Below, one piece after another: positions 4,845-7,639 of a stretch of DNA of 7,639 nucleotides. The first letter of the stretch is position 1; each line of letters starts with the position of its first letter. The notes beneath the pieces were generated by a model. The model saw only the letters and a list, made by a program, of their open reading frames with translations, searched no databases and was not told the DNA's origin. The translations under genes and the position numbers were made by a program. The stretch covers positions 1 to 7,639 of the forward strand of contig JALSHM010000467.1 in NCBI GenBank assembly GCA_026982235.1, read 5' to 3'. The DNA is from Robiginitomaculum sp. GTDB taxonomy: Bacteria > Pseudomonadota > Alphaproteobacteria > Caulobacterales > Maricaulaceae.

Positions 4845-7639
4845 ATGCATTTTCAACCAACAATAACTGCCGTGCTGGGTGGTACGAATACAGGCAAGAC
4901 CCATTATGCGGTTGAGCGTATGTTGGCGCGCGCGAGTGGGGTTGTCGGTCTGCCTTTGCGTTTATTGGCGCGGGAAGTTTACGGGCGTGCTGTTCGTGAA
5001 AAAGGGGAGGCCGCTTGTGCATTGATTACGGGCGAGGAGAAAATTTACCCACCCCATGCACGTTATCTGATTTGCACCGCCGAGGCCATGCCCATGCATG
5101 ATATTCGTGCCGGAAAATTTGCTAGCGTTGTTATCGACGAGGTTCAAATGTTTGCTCATAAAGAACGCGGACATGTCTTTACGGATAGAATGCTTCATGC
5201 GCGTGGCACCGAAGAAACACTGTTATTAGGCGCAAATACGGCGCGACCTTTAATAGAAGCTTTGGTGCCTGACGCCCGCTTTATGACCCGCGAACGGTTT
5301 TCAGTGTTATCATATGCTGGGCATACCAAATTATCTCGCTTGCCGAAACGTACAGTGGTCGTCGCTTTTTCGGCAGGTGAAGTTTACGCATTGGCCGAAT
5401 TGATGCGCCGTAATTATGGTGGTGCAGCTTTGGTCATGGGCTCGCTCAGCCCGCGCACCCGAAATGCGCAAGCACAACTGTACCAATCTGGCGAAGTTGA
5501 TTATATGGTGGCGACAGACGCTATTGGTATGGGGCTGAATTTGGATGCGGATCATGTGGCCTTTGCGTCTTTGCGTAAATTTGATGGGGAAAGACGGCGC
5601 TTTTTGACGGCGGCGGAAACCGCACAAATTGCAGGGCGTGCAGGTCGGTTTCGTAATAATGGTAGTTTCGGGACAACGGGCGCGTGCTTACCCATGGATG
5701 ATGATTTGATTGCACGTATTGAAAACAATGCCTTCATGCCGGAAAAATATGCAGAATGGCGTTCTACTTCACTTGATTTTAGCTCGGTTGATAGTTTGAA
5801 AAATAGTTTGGCCGTTGCGCCCAAATTGAAAGGTCTGCGCCGTATTGCGCCTGCTATAGACGAGGCCGTTTTATCGCGCCTGTGTGACACCCATGATATA
5901 GAAAGCAATATTCACTGCTCTCATGATGTAAGACGTCTTTGGGAGATTTGTCAGATTCCGGATTTTCCTGATTTAGGCTTAGAGGCTCATGCGCGATTGT
6001 TGGACGATGTGCATACGCATCTGTGCAAAAATGCGGGTAAATTGCCGGATGCATATATGCAGCGTAATATTTTGCGGCTGGACGAAACGGGCGGTTCCGC
6101 TGAAATGTTGTCATCACGGCTAGCTAATATTCGCACTTGGACGTATATAGCCCACAGGGAAAACTGGGTCTTGGGCGAAAAAGACTGGGTAAAACGGGCA
6201 CAAACAGTTGAACATAGGCTATCAGATGCGCTACACAGGAAACTGGTCGATAGGTTTGTCGATAAGCGTACTAGCGTATTGTTAAAAGGTATAGGGGAAG
6301 AATTGGAAATGGATGTTACTGTCACACCAGAAGGGCAGGTGATTACCGAAGGACAAACGCTTGGCGAGCTGCACGGGTTATTATTCACGCCCGCAAAAAC
6401 GGCGAGCGCGTTGGAGGCCAAGGCCATTAGTCAAGCGGCGCAAAAAGCCTTGACGCCTGAAATAGATCGGCGCTTGACCGCAATCGCTGGTGCTGGGCAG
6501 GGGGCAATTAAGCTTTCTGACCAAGGGGAATTTATGTGGAACGAAGCACCTATTGGTAAATTGGGTGTTGGCGAGGTCATGTTAAAGCCAAGCGTGGAAT
6601 TGTTGTGTGGAGACCCAGGCACTAATATTATGGGTTCTAAGATATTACGCGATCTTGCGCTTGCTCGCCTTCAAGATTTTATCCGGCTGGAAATTTCCCA
6701 AAAACTCGGCAGTATATTTGCCTTACGTGAGTTCGCAGAAAGCCCAACGTCCTATAAAGATGCCCGTGCTTTAGCGCATATAATGTTTGAAAACAATGGC
6801 ATGCTCGATCTGCGCAAACACTATAAGTTGATTAAGAACACAGAATATACAGCACGTAGTCATGTTGTCGGATTGGGCGCAGCATTTGGGTTTTATTATG
6901 CTTATATGAAGGAGTTGATTAAGCCAGCCTCAGCCCGCTTGCTAAGCATATTGTTTATTTATGCCTGGGCAAAGAAGCATAAGCCCGCCTTACCCGCCGA
7001 GCCATTTTTCCCGTCTAATGGCATGACTTCTATTCCGGCGGACAAAGAGTATCCTGAGATGACACTGAATATGGCTGGCTATACGCGCCGTGGTTCACGT
7101 ATTATTCGTTTCGACATTATGAACCGTTTAGGGAAAATGTTATTCCAAGCGCGCAAGGAGCGCGCGGATGGTCGCTTTGTTATTAAAAATGAAATGTTAT
7201 CTTTATTGGGGTGCTCGTTCGAAGACTTTGAGAAAGTCCTTGTGGCGCTTAATTATCGTAAAACTACGCAAAAATTTACTGATACTGAAGCTGCGGCTCA
7301 TAAGGAATATGTACTCGCATATTTCGCCCGTAGAGATGCAATCCAAAAAGCCAAAGAGCTTGGCACCCTCAACCTTGATGATTTCCCGCCCCTCATTCCC
7401 CCCAAACCCCAGCCGACGACCGACAAAAATCATCCTGATTATAAGCCGAAACGATACCGCGAAAAGATGATTATTTTAAGTGACCGTGTGCCCGTCCCCC
7501 AAGAGGACGAAAATGGAAATCCAATATTCCTAACCCATCTTGAGCTTTGGGCATTTGGAAAAGCCGTTAGGCCGCCATCTCGCTATCGGCCTTCCAAACA
7601 TGGAAGTAATGACCCTGATAAAAGTGGAAATAATATAGG
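4845..7639 (+). CDS. SUV3-like superfamily 2 helicase, 3' end outside window
   Basis: ATP-dependent helicase related to mitochondrial SUV3, which unwinds RNA for degradation; the bacterial relatives are poorly characterised. The frame is open from ATG 4845 to the right edge: 931 codons, no stop. Visible motifs are Walker A GGTNTGKT (12-19), PLRLLAREVY (37-46), TGEEK (62-66), CTAEAM (77-82), Walker B DEVQM (98-102), motif III-like LLGANTARPL (127-136), ATDAIGMGLNLD (223-234) and QIAGRAGRF (261-269). DEVQ, ATDAIGMGLNL and QIAGRAGRF are closely like SUV3. Residues from about 300 on are a long, mostly helical region that I cannot assign to a named domain. From about 830 it becomes rich in Pro, Lys, Arg and Asp, likely disordered. 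No close Shine-Dalgarno precedes the ATG (AAAGGGAAG is about 15 bases away), but the Walker A position supports this start. Divergent from the phosphatase gene. Confidence 0.93.
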   Translation, partial: MHFQPTITAVLGGTNTGKTHYAVERMLARASGVVGLPLRLLAREVYGRAVREKGEAACALITGEEKIYPPHARYLICTAEAMPMHDIRAGKFASVVIDEVQMFAHKERGHVFTDRMLHARGTEETLLLGANTARPLIEALVPDARFMTRERFSVLSYAGHTKLSRLPKRTVVVAFSAGEVYALAELMRRNYGGAALVMGSLSPRTRNAQAQLYQSGEVDYMVATDAIGMGLNLDADHVAFASLRKFDGERRRFLTAAETAQIAGRAGRFRNNGSFGTTGACLPMDDDLIARIENNAFMPEKYAEWRSTSLDFSSVDSLKNSLAVAPKLKGLRRIAPAIDEAVLSRLCDTHDIESNIHCSHDVRRLWEICQIPDFPDLGLEAHARLLDDVHTHLCKNAGKLPDAYMQRNILRLDETGGSAEMLSSRLANIRTWTYIAHRENWVLGEKDWVKRAQTVEHRLSDALHRKLVDRFVDKRTSVLLKGIGEELEMDVTVTPEGQVITEGQTLGELHGLLFTPAKTASALEAKAISQAAQKALTPEIDRRLTAIAGAGQGAIKLSDQGEFMWNEAPIGKLGVGEVMLKPSVELLCGDPGTNIMGSKILRDLALARLQDFIRLEISQKLGSIFALREFAESPTSYKDARALAHIMFENNGMLDLRKHYKLIKNTEYTARSHVVGLGAAFGFYYAYMKELIKPASARLLSILFIYAWAKKHKPALPAEPFFPSNGMTSIPADKEYPEMTLNMAGYTRRGSRIIRFDIMNRLGKMLFQARKERADGRFVIKNEMLSLLGCSFEDFEKVLVALNYRKTTQKFTDTEAAAHKEYVLAYFARRDAIQKAKELGTLNLDDFPPLIPPKPQPTTDKNHPDYKPKRYREKMIILSDRVPVPQEDENGNPIFLTHLELWAFGKAVRPPSRYRPSKHGSNDPDKSGNNI

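Noticed and set aside
4800..4870. Promoter for the phosphatase gene on the minus strand
   Set aside because: Only poor matches (TTGTTG and TTATCT-like hexamers) were found; not good enough to list.
7168..7470. Plus-strand open frame of 100 codons near the right edge
   Set aside because: Lies inside the helicase frame in another phase and shows no recognisable motif.

Overview
The window looks like a chromosomal housekeeping region of an alphaproteobacterium. The evidence is an Ffh whose GTPase motifs read DTRRPAA and TRIDGDGRGG, an S16 protein with a long Ala/Glu/Lys-rich tail, and a very long SUV3-type helicase of the kind common in that class. Base composition is moderate (roughly half G+C by eye), which would fit one of the medium-GC marine lineages, but I cannot place it below class.

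Layout from left to right: the 3' end of purH (purine synthesis, +) is cut by the left edge. A 212-base AT-rich gap follows, then an AT-rich membrane acyltransferase gene (+) that looks foreign to its neighbours. Next comes a gap of about 230 bases with a near-consensus sigma-70 promoter (TTGACA, 17 bases, TATAAG) and a strongly structured leader, leading into ffh (signal recognition particle GTPase, +) and rpsP (ribosomal protein S16, +). A clean intrinsic terminator with a GAAA tetraloop closes that unit. On the minus strand, converging on the terminator, is a small SixA-like histidine phosphatase. Diverging from it with a 44-base gap is a helicase gene (+) that stays open through the right edge, with at least 931 codons and no stop.

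ffh and rpsP form a protein-export/ribosome unit, probably driven by the promoter at 1966-1994. The rimM, trmD and rplS genes that usually follow rpsP are absent, because the terminator and the opposing phosphatase gene sit directly behind it. The item most worth checking is the ffh leader at 2001-2143. It has three hairpins, an alternative long-range pairing, a U-run, and a segment complementary to the ffh ribosome-binding site. It could be a small RNA with its own terminator, or a cis-acting control element for ffh. I recognise no known RNA family there. I saw no defence system, mobile element, CRISPR array, tRNA or rRNA.
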